NCBI RefSeq assembly: GCF_000190535.1
Contig: NC_015160.1
Coordinates: 992,001 to 1,056,000 of the forward strand
Direction of reading: 5' to 3'
Length of the DNA stretch: 64,000 nt
Source: Odoribacter splanchnicus DSM 20712
GTDB lineage: Bacteria; Bacteroidota; Bacteroidia; Bacteroidales; Marinifilaceae
Shown here one piece after another: positions 45,091 to 54,274 of this stretch. The number at the start of each line of letters is the position of its first letter. Position 1 is the first letter of the stretch. The position numbers and the translations under genes are program-made. Under the pieces are notes generated by a model. That model ran no database searches. It was not told the DNA's origin and was given only the letters and a program-made list of their open reading frames with translations.

Positions 45091-45098
45091 TATCTTTG
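45091..45098 (+). promoter_or_regulatory. -7 promoter element of the M3 peptidase gene
   Basis: TATCTTTG, exact consensus, 36 bases before the ATG at 45134. It overlaps the first codon of the longer frame from 45098, so that start is rejected. Confidence 0.65.
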
Positions 45099-45133
45099 TG
45101 TGTAAAGATCAAAAACAATTTTACCTCACTTTT

Positions 45134-47239
45134 ATGAAAAAAATTATGTATGTCATTTGTTTTGCAGGAATAGTGGTGCAATCCTGCAATCAACACCAAC
45201 CGGTTACGGACAATCCGTTTTTAATCCCATTCGATACTCCTTTCGAAGTGCCTCCTTTCGACAAAATTCAGAATCGTCATTACCTTCCGGCTTTCCGGGA
45301 AGGGATAAAAGAACAGGAAGCAGAAATTCAGGCCATCCTGAAAAATCCGGAAGCTCCCACTTTTGCCAATACCATCGAGGCCATGGAAAAATCGGGGCAG
45401 TTGTTAAACAAGGTATCTTATGTGTTTTTCAATCTCCGGGAAGCCAATACGAACGATTCGATCAATGCCATTGCAGAGGAGATTATGCCCGAAATCACGG
45501 CTCATACGGACGGTATAAATCTGAACGCCGAGCTATTTGCCCGGATCAAAACGGTATACGATAACCAGGACAAAGAAAATCTGACTACGGAACAAAAAAT
45601 GGTATTGAAAAAATATTACAACAACTTTGTTCGTGGTGGTGCCAATCTTTCGGCAGAAGACAAGGAAAAATTCAAAAAAATCAATAGTGAACTGGCTTTA
45701 CTGAGTTTGAAATTCGGAGCCAACCAATTGCATGAAACGAATACCTACCGGTTGGTGATCGATAATGAAAAAGACCTGAGCGGGCTCCCGCAAGGTGTCA
45801 TCGCTGCTGCTGCCGAGACAGCGAAAGAAAACGGTTTGGAAGGGAAATGGGTATTCACTTTACAGAATCCCAGTATTATGCCTTTCCTGCAATATGCAGA
45901 CAACCGTAATCTGCGCGAACAGATCTACAAAGCCTATATCGACCGGGGCAGTCAGGACAATGCATACAACAATTGGGCCAACATCAGCAAAATGGTTTCT
46001 TTACGGGTACAAAAAGCCCGGCTGTTAGGCTTCCCCGACTATGCCAGCTATGTCCTCGACGATAATATGGCTAAAAATTCGGAGAACGTATATCAATTAT
46101 GTAATCGAATTTGGGAAGCGGCATTACCGATCTCCAGGCAAGAAGCCCGGGAACTACAGAAAATGATCGATAAAACCGGAGGACGGTTCAAACTAGCTCC
46201 CTGGGACTGGCGCTATTATGCTGAAAAATTGAAAAAAGAGAAATACGGGTTGAACGAAACCGAAATCAGCCAATATTTTCCGCTGGAAGAAGTCCGTAAA
46301 GGTGCTTTTTATGTAGCCAACAAGTTATATGGCCTGACTTTCGAACAACTCGACAACCTTCCTCTTCCCCACCCCGAAGCCCTGGCATTCGAAGTCAAAG
46401 ATGCCGACGGTAAACACATCGGAATATATTATGCCGATTATTTTCCACGGGCCGGTAAAAGCAGCGGCGCCTGGATGGACGCTTTCCGCCCGCAATCTAA
46501 ATTATTGAATTCCAGTCCGGTCATTACCAATGTCTGCAATTTCACCAAACCGGCCGGAGATATGCCCGCCTTGCTTACTTTCGATGAAGCCTGTACCCTA
46601 TTCCATGAGTTCGGGCATGCTTTACACGGACTACTATCCGAATGTACTTACCCCAGTGTGGCAGGCACCTCGGTTGCCCGCGATTTTGTCGAATTGCCTT
46701 CCCAGGTGATGGAAAACTGGGCCGGAGATCCCGAAGTTTTAAAAATCTATACCCACCATTGGCAAACCGGTGAACCGATGCCCCAGGAGTTAATCGATAA
46801 AATTCAAAACAGCAGTCATTTCAATCAGGGTTTCGTTGTGACGGAATTTATGTCGGCCGCCCTATTGGATATGGCGTACCACACTATTCAAAACAGCGAT
46901 CCGATCGATGCGGAAAAATTCGAAAAAGAAGTACTGGATAAGATCGGTTTAATACCTGAAATCACCGTCCGCTACCGCAGTCCTTATTTCGGACATATTT
47001 TCAACGGAGGTTATTCGGCAGGCTACTATGCCTACACCTGGGCAGAAGTGTTGGATGCAGATGCTTTTGCTGCATTCAAGGAAACCGGAGATATTTTCAA
47101 TCCGGAGAAAGCCAAAGCTTTCCGGGAAAATATACTCTCCCGGGGAGGTTCGGACGATCCGATGAAACTTTATAAACAATTCCGGGGCAAAGAACCCGGC
47201 ATCGAACCGCTATTGGAAAGAAAAGGACTGAAAAAATAA
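45134..47239 (+). CDS. dcp: M3 family peptidyl-dipeptidase (Dcp)
   Basis: 701 residues from the ATG at 45134, which gives a lipoprotein-type signal MKKIMYVICFAGIVVQSC. Zinc metallopeptidase that removes C-terminal dipeptides from short peptides. The zinc site HEFGHALHG places His491, Glu492 and His495; the third ligand glutamate lies downstream, in the segment after VARDFVELPSQVMENWA. C-terminal YFGHIFNGGYSAGYYAYTWAEVLDADAF is also typical but longer than a motif. The presence of a signal suggests work in the periplasm or at the outer membrane, in contrast to the cytosolic enzyme of E. coli. Confidence 0.94.
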   Translation: MKKIMYVICFAGIVVQSCNQHQPVTDNPFLIPFDTPFEVPPFDKIQNRHYLPAFREGIKEQEAEIQAILKNPEAPTFANTIEAMEKSGQLLNKVSYVFFNLREANTNDSINAIAEEIMPEITAHTDGINLNAELFARIKTVYDNQDKENLTTEQKMVLKKYYNNFVRGGANLSAEDKEKFKKINSELALLSLKFGANQLHETNTYRLVIDNEKDLSGLPQGVIAAAAETAKENGLEGKWVFTLQNPSIMPFLQYADNRNLREQIYKAYIDRGSQDNAYNNWANISKMVSLRVQKARLLGFPDYASYVLDDNMAKNSENVYQLCNRIWEAALPISRQEARELQKMIDKTGGRFKLAPWDWRYYAEKLKKEKYGLNETEISQYFPLEEVRKGAFYVANKLYGLTFEQLDNLPLPHPEALAFEVKDADGKHIGIYYADYFPRAGKSSGAWMDAFRPQSKLLNSSPVITNVCNFTKPAGDMPALLTFDEACTLFHEFGHALHGLLSECTYPSVAGTSVARDFVELPSQVMENWAGDPEVLKIYTHHWQTGEPMPQELIDKIQNSSHFNQGFVVTEFMSAALLDMAYHTIQNSDPIDAEKFEKEVLDKIGLIPEITVRYRSPYFGHIFNGGYSAGYYAYTWAEVLDADAFAAFKETGDIFNPEKAKAFRENILSRGGSDDPMKLYKQFRGKEPGIEPLLERKGLKK

Positions 47240-47266
47240 TGTTCTTTCGTGACCGGCACTTTACTG

Positions 47267-47321
47267 ATCGGCGGAACTTCGTTCGGGATAAACACTGACT
47301 CCCGACCCGAGTTCCGCCGAT
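47267..47321. terminator. hairpin between convergent dcp and adk
   Basis: Perfect 12-base arms ATCGGCGGAACT (47267-47278) and AGTTCCGCCGAT (47310-47321). The word GGCGGAACT is shared with the core of the MITE-like family, so this may be a relic of it reused as a two-way terminator. Confidence 0.5.
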
Positions 47322-47362
47322 TCATTTCTAAAGGATTCCGATCGAAACCAAGCCGATCTACC

Positions 47363-47935
47363 TTATTTCATTTCCTCTATCGCTTTCGTAATAGCATTGA
47401 ACACTTCCTCTACCGGACAATTTCCTTCGACATCGATATGCACTCCCTTCTTCTTATAATGATTAGCCACGTGGACGGTTTTATCATTATATTCCCGGAA
47501 CCGTTTAGCAATCGCCTCTTCGTTATCGTCAGCCCGTCCTTCGATTTTAGCCCGTTCGAGCATCCGGCGTTTTAATTCTTCGAAAGGGACATGGATACAG
47601 ATCAATCCTTTCAAAGGAGTACCTTCCTTTTCCAACATCCGGTCGAGAATCTCAGCCTGAGCCACAGTACGGGGAAAACCATCGAACAGGAATCCGTTCA
47701 CTCCCCGATGCTGAGCCATACTATTTTCGATCAGTCTCACCACAAATTCATCAGACAACAATTCGCCCCTTGCGATAATCTCTTCCGCTATTTTACCTAA
47801 CTCGGTTCCTTCCGCAATTTCCTTGCGGATCATATCTCCTGTCGAAAGATGGGCCAGATTATATTTCTCTACAATCTTTTTTGCCTGAGTACCTTTTCCT
47901 GCTCCCGGAGGACCAAATAATGCAATGTTTAACAT
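47363..47935 (-). CDS. adk: adenylate kinase
   Basis: 190 residues from the ATG at 47935 (MLNIALFGPPGAGKGTQAKK); an ATG three codons earlier is also possible. Interconverts ATP, ADP and AMP. P-loop GPPGAGKGTQ, AMP-binding THLSTGDMIR-like segment LAHLSTGDMIRKEI, GFLFDGFPRTVAQAE and the LID start. The LID is short, without the cysteine zinc site, as in many Bacteroidetes. It is convergent with dcp. Confidence 0.97.
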   Translation of the reverse strand: MLNIALFGPPGAGKGTQAKKIVEKYNLAHLSTGDMIRKEIAEGTELGKIAEEIIARGELLSDEFVVRLIENSMAQHRGVNGFLFDGFPRTVAQAEILDRMLEKEGTPLKGLICIHVPFEELKRRMLERAKIEGRADDNEEAIAKRFREYNDKTVHVANHYKKKGVHIDVEGNCPVEEVFNAITKAIEEMK

Positions 47936-47944
47936 GTTCGTCAA

Positions 47945-48277
47945 TTTTTGTCTGTGGACGGGTCCACTTTTGTTTTATATGTATCTGATTAAAAATAAGC
48001 AATCATCCTCCTCCGACCATACTCCCCGGAAGAAATACGATCGGAGTTCAAAGATAAAAAAAATATGTAAAGCTTAAAAGTAAAAGGTTAAAAATCATAA
48101 AAACTCACATTTTATTGACCCTATTTTGAAACGTCCTCCCCCCAAACTACGTTATTCCGGTAAGTTTTGACATTAAAATACAAGTTCATTGACACCTCTA
48201 TTATTTTAAATCAAAAGATAATAACAACAAACGAAATGTAATGTCAATATTATAAGTTACTTAATTATAAAAATGTT
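47945..48277. other. divergent intergenic region between adk and the OmpA gene
   Basis: AT-rich, no coding. It holds the adk leader on the minus strand and a long leader for the OmpA gene on the plus strand. No exact TAnnTTTG word is evident for the OmpA gene. Confidence 0.4.
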
Positions 48278-49411
48278 ATGAAAAAAGGATTAATGTTAAT
48301 TGTTTTGGTTGCTGGTCTATGTGGAATAACAAAGGCCCAGGCGCAAGTCGAGGAAGTCATTATAGAACAACGTCTTCCGGGATACAAAACCTCATTTGAA
48401 GCCAACCCATTCTGGCATAACTGGTTTGTTTCTGCAAATTTTGGAGCGAATGCTTTCTTTGCCGAACATTCCTCACAGGCAAAATTTAAAAACACGATTA
48501 CTTTTATGCCTGAGTTGGCTGTAGGTAAAATGTTCAACCCCTGGTGGGGATTACGGTTACAAGGCGGTGGCGGAGCATTACACGGTTTCACCGATAATGC
48601 CGGAAGTATGTTACACATGCATTATATGCACATGAACATCGACTTTATGATGGGATTGATAAATTTCTTCGCGAAATACAACCCCGACCGTAAATTCGAT
48701 ATCGTTCCTTTCTTCGGTGTCGGAGGTATGACCCGGAAACATCAGCAATCTTTCACCATCCATGGCGGTATTCAAGCCAAATACAAGATTTCTGAAAGAT
48801 TCGATGCCAACATCGAATTCCAGGGCATGATCTTCAACGATAAGATGGTAGAAACCGGTGGTTTCCCGAACGATGGGCTGGGTGGACTTACTGCAGGGGT
48901 TACCTATTATTTCAAAGGCAGAGGTTTCCGTACCGCACCGAAACAAGCTGTCATCGACGAAATGGCTGCCGCCAACCTGGTATTAGCTAATCAAGTGACT
49001 CAGTTACAGAACCGTCCGCCAGAGATCAAAGTTATCGAGAAAGAAGTGGTTAGACCGGTTGAAACGAAAAATGTAGAAATCGTAGAATCTATCCCCTCTA
49101 CCATCCCGTTCAAATTCAATAGCGCCGTGGTTCAGGATATTTATGACCCGTTGATCTACAATATCGGAACTTTCATGAAAAACAACCCGGATGTCAAAAT
49201 CCGCATCGTAGGTTATGCCGATAAATTCGGTCCGATCAATGTAAATCTCCGGATTTCACAAGAAAGAGCCGAGGCTGTCGCCAATATGTTGAAAAAAGAT
49301 TACGGCATCAATTCTAACCGGATGGTTATCGAATATGTAGGTAAAGAAAAACCTTACTACAACAACAACAACAAATGGAATCGTTGTGCCATGGTTGAAA
49401 TCATCAAATAA
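48278..49411 (+). CDS. OmpA family outer membrane protein
   Basis: 377 residues. Signal peptide (LMLIVLVAGLCGITKAQAQ), then an eight-stranded beta-barrel of about 190 residues ending in aromatic strands (GGLTAGVTYYFKGRGF), then a linker with a coiled stretch (LVLANQVTQLQNRPPEI) and a C-terminal OmpA domain that binds peptidoglycan (IPFKFNSAVVQDIYDPLIYN, KIRIVGYADKFGP, NLRISQERAEAVANML). It ties the outer membrane to the cell wall. Monocistronic, with a strong terminator. Confidence 0.94.
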   Translation: MKKGLMLIVLVAGLCGITKAQAQVEEVIIEQRLPGYKTSFEANPFWHNWFVSANFGANAFFAEHSSQAKFKNTITFMPELAVGKMFNPWWGLRLQGGGGALHGFTDNAGSMLHMHYMHMNIDFMMGLINFFAKYNPDRKFDIVPFFGVGGMTRKHQQSFTIHGGIQAKYKISERFDANIEFQGMIFNDKMVETGGFPNDGLGGLTAGVTYYFKGRGFRTAPKQAVIDEMAAANLVLANQVTQLQNRPPEIKVIEKEVVRPVETKNVEIVESIPSTIPFKFNSAVVQDIYDPLIYNIGTFMKNNPDVKIRIVGYADKFGPINVNLRISQERAEAVANMLKKDYGINSNRMVIEYVGKEKPYYNNNNKWNRCAMVEIIK

Positions 49412-49433
49412 CCCTTCTGTTTCCTTAGGTATA

Positions 49434-49465
49434 AAGTCCGGACTTTACATCCGGACTTTTCTTTT
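49434..49465 (+). terminator. terminator of the OmpA gene
   Basis: Arms AAGTCCGGA and TCCGGACTT with a seven-base loop, followed by TTCTTTT. Confidence 0.75.
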
Positions 49466-49583
49466 AAATATTTTCTTCACTTTCCCCCAGCATTTCAGGT
49501 TTCACTTCATCCTCGTACCCTTCAAACTGCCAGCGGGCATGTCGGTACTAGCCGAAGTCCGACCGATAAAAGAAATTATTTTG

Positions 49584-49591
49584 TATTTTTG
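49584..49591 (+). promoter_or_regulatory. -7 promoter element of the penicillin-binding protein gene
   Basis: TATTTTTG, exact consensus, 39 bases before the ATG at 49630. Confidence 0.65.
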
Positions 49592-49629
49592 TCCGGCTAA
49601 GTCGAATTATATGCTTAGCTTTTCAGCAT

Positions 49630-51978
49630 ATGGCCCAAAAACAATATCAGAAAAAACATAAAAAAGCGGTTTCTTCTCACCGGCACCACCACAAGTTCAA
49701 GCTATTGAAATACGGGGTGCTATTTATCCTGTTTCTCGCAATCGGTATCACTCTATTTGTCTACTCGGTATATGCCGGTCTTTGGGGTAAGCTACCGGAT
49801 TATGCCGAATTGCGGGATATCCGTAATGACGAAGCTTCGGAATTGTATAGCGAAGACAACTTGCTGATCGGTAAATATTATGTCGAAAACCGTACCAATG
49901 TCAATTTCAATCATATTTCCCCTTATGCCGTCAAAGCCCTGATCGCGACCGAAGATGTCCGTTTTTACGAACATGAAGGCGTAGACAAAATCAGTATGCT
50001 GAGGGTATTTTTCAAAACTGTTCTGCTGGGACACCGTAGTTCAGGCGGCGGAAGTACGCTCAGTCAGCAATTGGCTAAAAATCTGTATCCCCGGGACGAA
50101 CAGCAGGTGACCTTTATACCGGTTGTGAAACTCAAAGAAATGTTTACAGCCCATCGTTTGGAAAACATTTACAGCAAAGACGATATCCTCACCCTTTACC
50201 TGAACACGGTATCTTTCGGGGAAAATACATTCGGTATCGAGAGTGCCGCTCAAAAATATTTTTCAACCTCTGCTTCCGATCTGACTATCCCTCAGGCAGC
50301 CACGTTGATCGGTATGCTCAAAGGACCTTCGCGTTACAATCCGCGTCTGCATCCGGAAAGGGCGCTCAACCGTCGCAACACGGTAATCGACCAAATGATG
50401 AAATACGATTATCTGGATGAAGAGACCGGTGAAAAAATAAAGCAGGAAGAACTACAGCTGCATTACATTCCGGTCAACCATTTTTCCGGTCTGGCTCCTT
50501 ATTTACGCGAAAAAATACGCCGGGATGCCGACCGGATCCTCAAAGAATACAACGAAAAATACGGTACGAACTACAACCTATATAAGGACGGTCTTATCCT
50601 GAAAACAACTCTGGACGCAGAGATGCAGCAATATGCAGAAAATGCCGTTCAAGAGCACATGAAAAAATTACAGCAATCCTATTACACCCACCTGGGTAAA
50701 CAAGAACCCTGGGACAAAAATCCCGCGATACTGAAAAATGCTATTCAGAACAGTACGGTCTATCAACGATTGAAACATCAGGGATTGGCTGAAAAAGACA
50801 TACTGAAAATTCTGAATGAAAAAAAAGCGATGCTGGTATACAGCCCGGAAGAGGGAGAAATGCGGGTAGATTATTCTTCGATCGATTCGATCAAGCATTA
50901 TCTGAAGATTTTGCATCCGGCAATGATTGCTGTGGAACCACAATCCGGGAAAGTAAAAGCCTGGGTCGGTGATCTGAACTATAAATATTTCCAATACGAC
51001 CAGGTTGAAGCCCCGCGCCAGGTAGGATCGGTCTTTAAACCGGTCGTATACAGTGCAGCTATACATCAGGGGACCCGTCTGGACGCTTATTACAAAAATG
51101 AACAGAAAACCTATCCGGAATATGACGACTGGTCCCCACGCAATTCGGACAACAATTATGAGGGATATTACACCTTGAAAGGAGCCCTTAGTAAATCGAT
51201 CAATACCATCGCTGTCGAAGTATTGCTTCAGACGGGCATAGACACCGTTATCGATCATGCCCGCCGTTTGGGTATCACCTCCGAGCTTCCTCCCTATCCT
51301 TCTTTAGCCTTGGGAGTAGCCGATATCCCCTTGCAGGAAATGGTTCGTCCTTTTATGACTTTTGCCAATAACGGAAACCTCCGTCCGATTTATTACCTGG
51401 AAGAAATCAAGGACCGCCAGGGTAATCTGATATTCAAAGCTCAGCCCGAAATTCCCCGGCAAGTACTGCCTGAAAACGAAGCCCATTTAATGAGCAATAT
51501 GCTTTCGGCAGTCATCGACGAAGGAACAGGGCAAAGATTGCGTTCGGTATACGGTCTGCATAATGAAATGGCCGGGAAAACCGGTACGACCCAAAATCAG
51601 GTAGACGGCTGGTTTATCGGATATAATCCCCAGATAGTCGTCGGAATCAGAGTCGGAGCCAACGATGTAAACATCCATTTCAACACCATCCGTTTAGGAC
51701 AAGGCGCCAATATGGCTATGCCTATTTTCGGCCGGTTTATGAAAGATTGCCTGGAGAGCCCGAATTATCAGGTTTGGAACAGGCTCTCCTTCCCTTTTGC
51801 CTTACCACCTCAGCAAAAAGAAACGGAAATACCGACCTTCAAAGAACATTTGAACCTGCTCGAAAAGATCTCGAACCGTAAACTGGAAAAAGTGAAACAT
51901 CCCGGAACTACCGAAGAAAAAACCAAAGAAAAGAAAGGATTTTTCCGACGGTTATTTAAGAAGAAAGAGGCGAAATAA
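49630..51978 (+). CDS. class A penicillin-binding protein (PBP1A type)
   Basis: 782 residues. One N-terminal membrane anchor (YGVLFILFLAIGITLFVYSV) after a histidine-rich basic tail; the rest is periplasmic. Glycosyltransferase domain at about 60-240 with ATEDVRFYEHEGVD, GGGSTLSQQLAKNLYPR and GMLKGPSRYNPRLHPERAL. Transpeptidase domain with the serine motif SVFK in VGSVFKPVVYS, the SIN motif in SKSINTIAVEV and KTGTTQNQVDGWFIGY. It therefore both polymerises and crosslinks peptidoglycan. The C-terminal tail is basic and lysine-rich. Not in an operon. Confidence 0.95.
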   Translation: MAQKQYQKKHKKAVSSHRHHHKFKLLKYGVLFILFLAIGITLFVYSVYAGLWGKLPDYAELRDIRNDEASELYSEDNLLIGKYYVENRTNVNFNHISPYAVKALIATEDVRFYEHEGVDKISMLRVFFKTVLLGHRSSGGGSTLSQQLAKNLYPRDEQQVTFIPVVKLKEMFTAHRLENIYSKDDILTLYLNTVSFGENTFGIESAAQKYFSTSASDLTIPQAATLIGMLKGPSRYNPRLHPERALNRRNTVIDQMMKYDYLDEETGEKIKQEELQLHYIPVNHFSGLAPYLREKIRRDADRILKEYNEKYGTNYNLYKDGLILKTTLDAEMQQYAENAVQEHMKKLQQSYYTHLGKQEPWDKNPAILKNAIQNSTVYQRLKHQGLAEKDILKILNEKKAMLVYSPEEGEMRVDYSSIDSIKHYLKILHPAMIAVEPQSGKVKAWVGDLNYKYFQYDQVEAPRQVGSVFKPVVYSAAIHQGTRLDAYYKNEQKTYPEYDDWSPRNSDNNYEGYYTLKGALSKSINTIAVEVLLQTGIDTVIDHARRLGITSELPPYPSLALGVADIPLQEMVRPFMTFANNGNLRPIYYLEEIKDRQGNLIFKAQPEIPRQVLPENEAHLMSNMLSAVIDEGTGQRLRSVYGLHNEMAGKTGTTQNQVDGWFIGYNPQIVVGIRVGANDVNIHFNTIRLGQGANMAMPIFGRFMKDCLESPNYQVWNRLSFPFALPPQQKETEIPTFKEHLNLLEKISNRKLEKVKHPGTTEEKTKEKKGFFRRLFKKKEAK

Positions 51979-52124
51979 TACAAACTCCGGTTCCGTCCGG
52001 CCACACCCGCAGGTCCATAGACTTTATGAACTTATTCAAACCTACCATAAATTTGGAGAAACGGAGAATGAAAGTTTATTCTTCTTTTCTCCATTGTTCC
52101 CAAGAAAAGGTATCTTTATTCCGT

Positions 52125-53306
52125 CTATTCTTTCAGTCCATAAGCCTGTTGTGCCAAACGTTTCACAATGACCACAAAACCACCGGTCAAAAGCAGGTTG
52201 AGTACCAAACTCAATACAGAAATAATCAGAGCGGGACCGCCCAGATTATAGCCCATAGCGATGACAATAATTCCGGCCCCAACTTCCCCCCGGGTGAACA
52301 TACCGACAGAAAGGGCGAGTCTCTCTTCCAATTGCCGATCCCGATAGAAAAACAACGGAAACATCTTTCCCAAATTCGAAAGTAAAGTAACAACGATCAC
52401 ATGCACAACCAATACCTCCCAGGAAGGCATAGGCTGTGCAGCAATAATCCCCACAGCTTCTGTAATCCGGTGTCCATGATCGATACCGATAAACTGAGGT
52501 GTACTCAACCCCACCAGAAACATAAACAGATAAGAAATCATTCCGGTTATCTTTTCGTCCCGGTTCCCGTGTTGATGGACAGTCTTCATCACCATTCCCA
52601 AGACAAAGGCAGGCAACAATACTTCGATATGAATCGCTCCGTCAGCTCCCATCATCCACTTGGTCAAAAGATAAATACTTTCCGTTACAGCTACGATGCA
52701 TACAGCATAAAATAAAATAGATTTCCAGGTTTGGGACAACCGGATCGTTCCCAGTTTTTTCCAACCGATCACTAATAAAAAAGTGATCACAATCACCACG
52801 GCAAATAACTGCCACTTAAAACCGATCATAAATATTTGCAAGGGAATCATCAGTAAGATCGTATCGAGATCGTCGAAGATCGCCAGCACCTGGGTCTTCT
52901 TATAGATCCACTCGCGCCGTAACCCGGCAGCAGCCAGCATGGTAAACAATATACCGGCAGAAGTAGGGGCCGCAAACCGGCTCAATAATAAATTCTCTTT
53001 CCAGGCATCCCAATTCCCGAACAAATCGGCAGGCAATAAGAACATATAATAAAAAGCGACCATAATCCAGGGCACGGCAGCAGTAGCCATAGCTATAAAA
53101 TAATCGGCAGCATAAGATCTCCATTTCGTTTTATCCAATTCGAATTCCCGCCCGACATTAATCATAATAAATGCCAGACAAACGAACATCAAAGTCTTCG
53201 CTACCTTTTCAGCTGTCAGGAATGCCTCCCCCAACCAAACCGGTAAACACTGTGAAAGAACTAACCCTAAAACCAAAAATAAAGAAAACAAGAAGACTTT
53301 TTTCAT
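52125..53306 (-). CDS. cation:proton antiporter, CPA2 type
   Basis: 393 residues, about twelve membrane helices. Sodium- or potassium/proton exchanger of the inner membrane. Conserved stretches: RFAAPTSAGILFTMLAAAGL and the charged FDDLDTILLMIP, where the paired aspartates would bind the cation, and MFTRGEVGAGIIVIAMG near the C-terminus. No regulatory TrkA domain follows. Leftward gene, 145 bases from the ZIP transporter operon, so probably separate from it. Confidence 0.88.
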   Translation of the reverse strand: MKKVFLFSLFLVLGLVLSQCLPVWLGEAFLTAEKVAKTLMFVCLAFIMINVGREFELDKTKWRSYAADYFIAMATAAVPWIMVAFYYMFLLPADLFGNWDAWKENLLLSRFAAPTSAGILFTMLAAAGLRREWIYKKTQVLAIFDDLDTILLMIPLQIFMIGFKWQLFAVVIVITFLLVIGWKKLGTIRLSQTWKSILFYAVCIVAVTESIYLLTKWMMGADGAIHIEVLLPAFVLGMVMKTVHQHGNRDEKITGMISYLFMFLVGLSTPQFIGIDHGHRITEAVGIIAAQPMPSWEVLVVHVIVVTLLSNLGKMFPLFFYRDRQLEERLALSVGMFTRGEVGAGIIVIAMGYNLGGPALIISVLSLVLNLLLTGGFVVIVKRLAQQAYGLKE

Positions 53307-53451
53307 TTACAACCAATTAATTATTTATGAATCAAAAAAATACCCTATCTTTATATTTTCAGCAAAGATAAACCGCAGAGGCACATCCTCCAAACCTCAG
53401 ACCGGAGAAACGTTAAAAAATTCTGAAAATAATTACAATTGTTGTAAAATT

Positions 53452-54258
53452 TTAAAAAATCGAAGCACTGACCAAGACGACACCCATAATAAACATGCCT
53501 AAAATAATACTCTGTACCGACACCTTCCGGTTCCCTTTCAGTTGGGAATTGGGAATCAGTTCATTCAGTGCAGTGGCTACCAATAGTCCGGAAAGAAAAG
53601 CTTTCAGTATTCCGGTTAAAACCGGATTAGAATATTTCAGAATAAAAATATAAGCCATCAGGGCTCCGATCGGTTCGAATAAGGAAGCGATCACACTGTA
53701 GAATATAGCCCGGCGGCGATTCATCGAATCACTGATTTTATTAAACAGGGCTCCGATCGTCATCCCTTCGGGAAAGTTGTGGACAATAATAGAAAGAACC
53801 AGAGGAATAGCCACCAAAGGAGTAGCCAAAAACGACAGAAAAGTCGCCAGCCCTTCGACGAAACTATGGGCGGTAATCGTCAGAAGCACCAATATCGCTA
53901 CCCGCCGGTAATATTGAAGTGAAGCGTCGTAGCGTTCCACCTCTTTTTTCTTCCACAACTTCACCAGATATCCTAAAGGATACAACAAAACGATACCGAC
54001 AAAAAACCAGACCGTACTGGTGATTTTCGTCTGAGCATAAGACAATTGGGAGGATAGGATGCTGATCGAATCGGGCATCAGTTTCATAAAAGCGGTATAA
54101 ATCATTATTCCGGCTGCAAATCCCAAAATGACCGAAAGGGTAACCTGGTTGACTTTTCTGAAATATAACGACGTCATCGCTCCCATAAAAGTAGAAATCG
54201 CTGCAACCAGAGTCATAATAAAAGCTAACCAAATATCAGATGACGCAAAACTTGTCAT
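53452..54258 (-). CDS. zupT: ZIP family metal transporter
   Basis: 268 residues, eight membrane helices. Takes up divalent cations such as zinc, iron or manganese. Signature motifs HSFVEGLATFLSFL and HNFPEGMTIGALFNKI supply the histidine and glutamate ligands of the binuclear metal site. A short variable loop contains KLWKKKEVERYD. Last gene of a tight leftward operon: it starts 16 bases after the stop of the POTRA-barrel gene, so it is cotranscribed with envelope genes. Confidence 0.92.
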   Translation of the reverse strand: MTSFASSDIWLAFIMTLVAAISTFMGAMTSLYFRKVNQVTLSVILGFAAGIMIYTAFMKLMPDSISILSSQLSYAQTKITSTVWFFVGIVLLYPLGYLVKLWKKKEVERYDASLQYYRRVAILVLLTITAHSFVEGLATFLSFLATPLVAIPLVLSIIVHNFPEGMTIGALFNKISDSMNRRRAIFYSVIASLFEPIGALMAYIFILKYSNPVLTGILKAFLSGLLVATALNELIPNSQLKGNRKVSVQSIILGMFIMGVVLVSASIF

Positions 54259-54274
54259 GACCTATCCGTATTTC

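Noticed and set aside
49434..49465. Possible riboswitch-like structure after the OmpA gene
   Set aside because: It is a simple hairpin plus T run, fully explained as a terminator.
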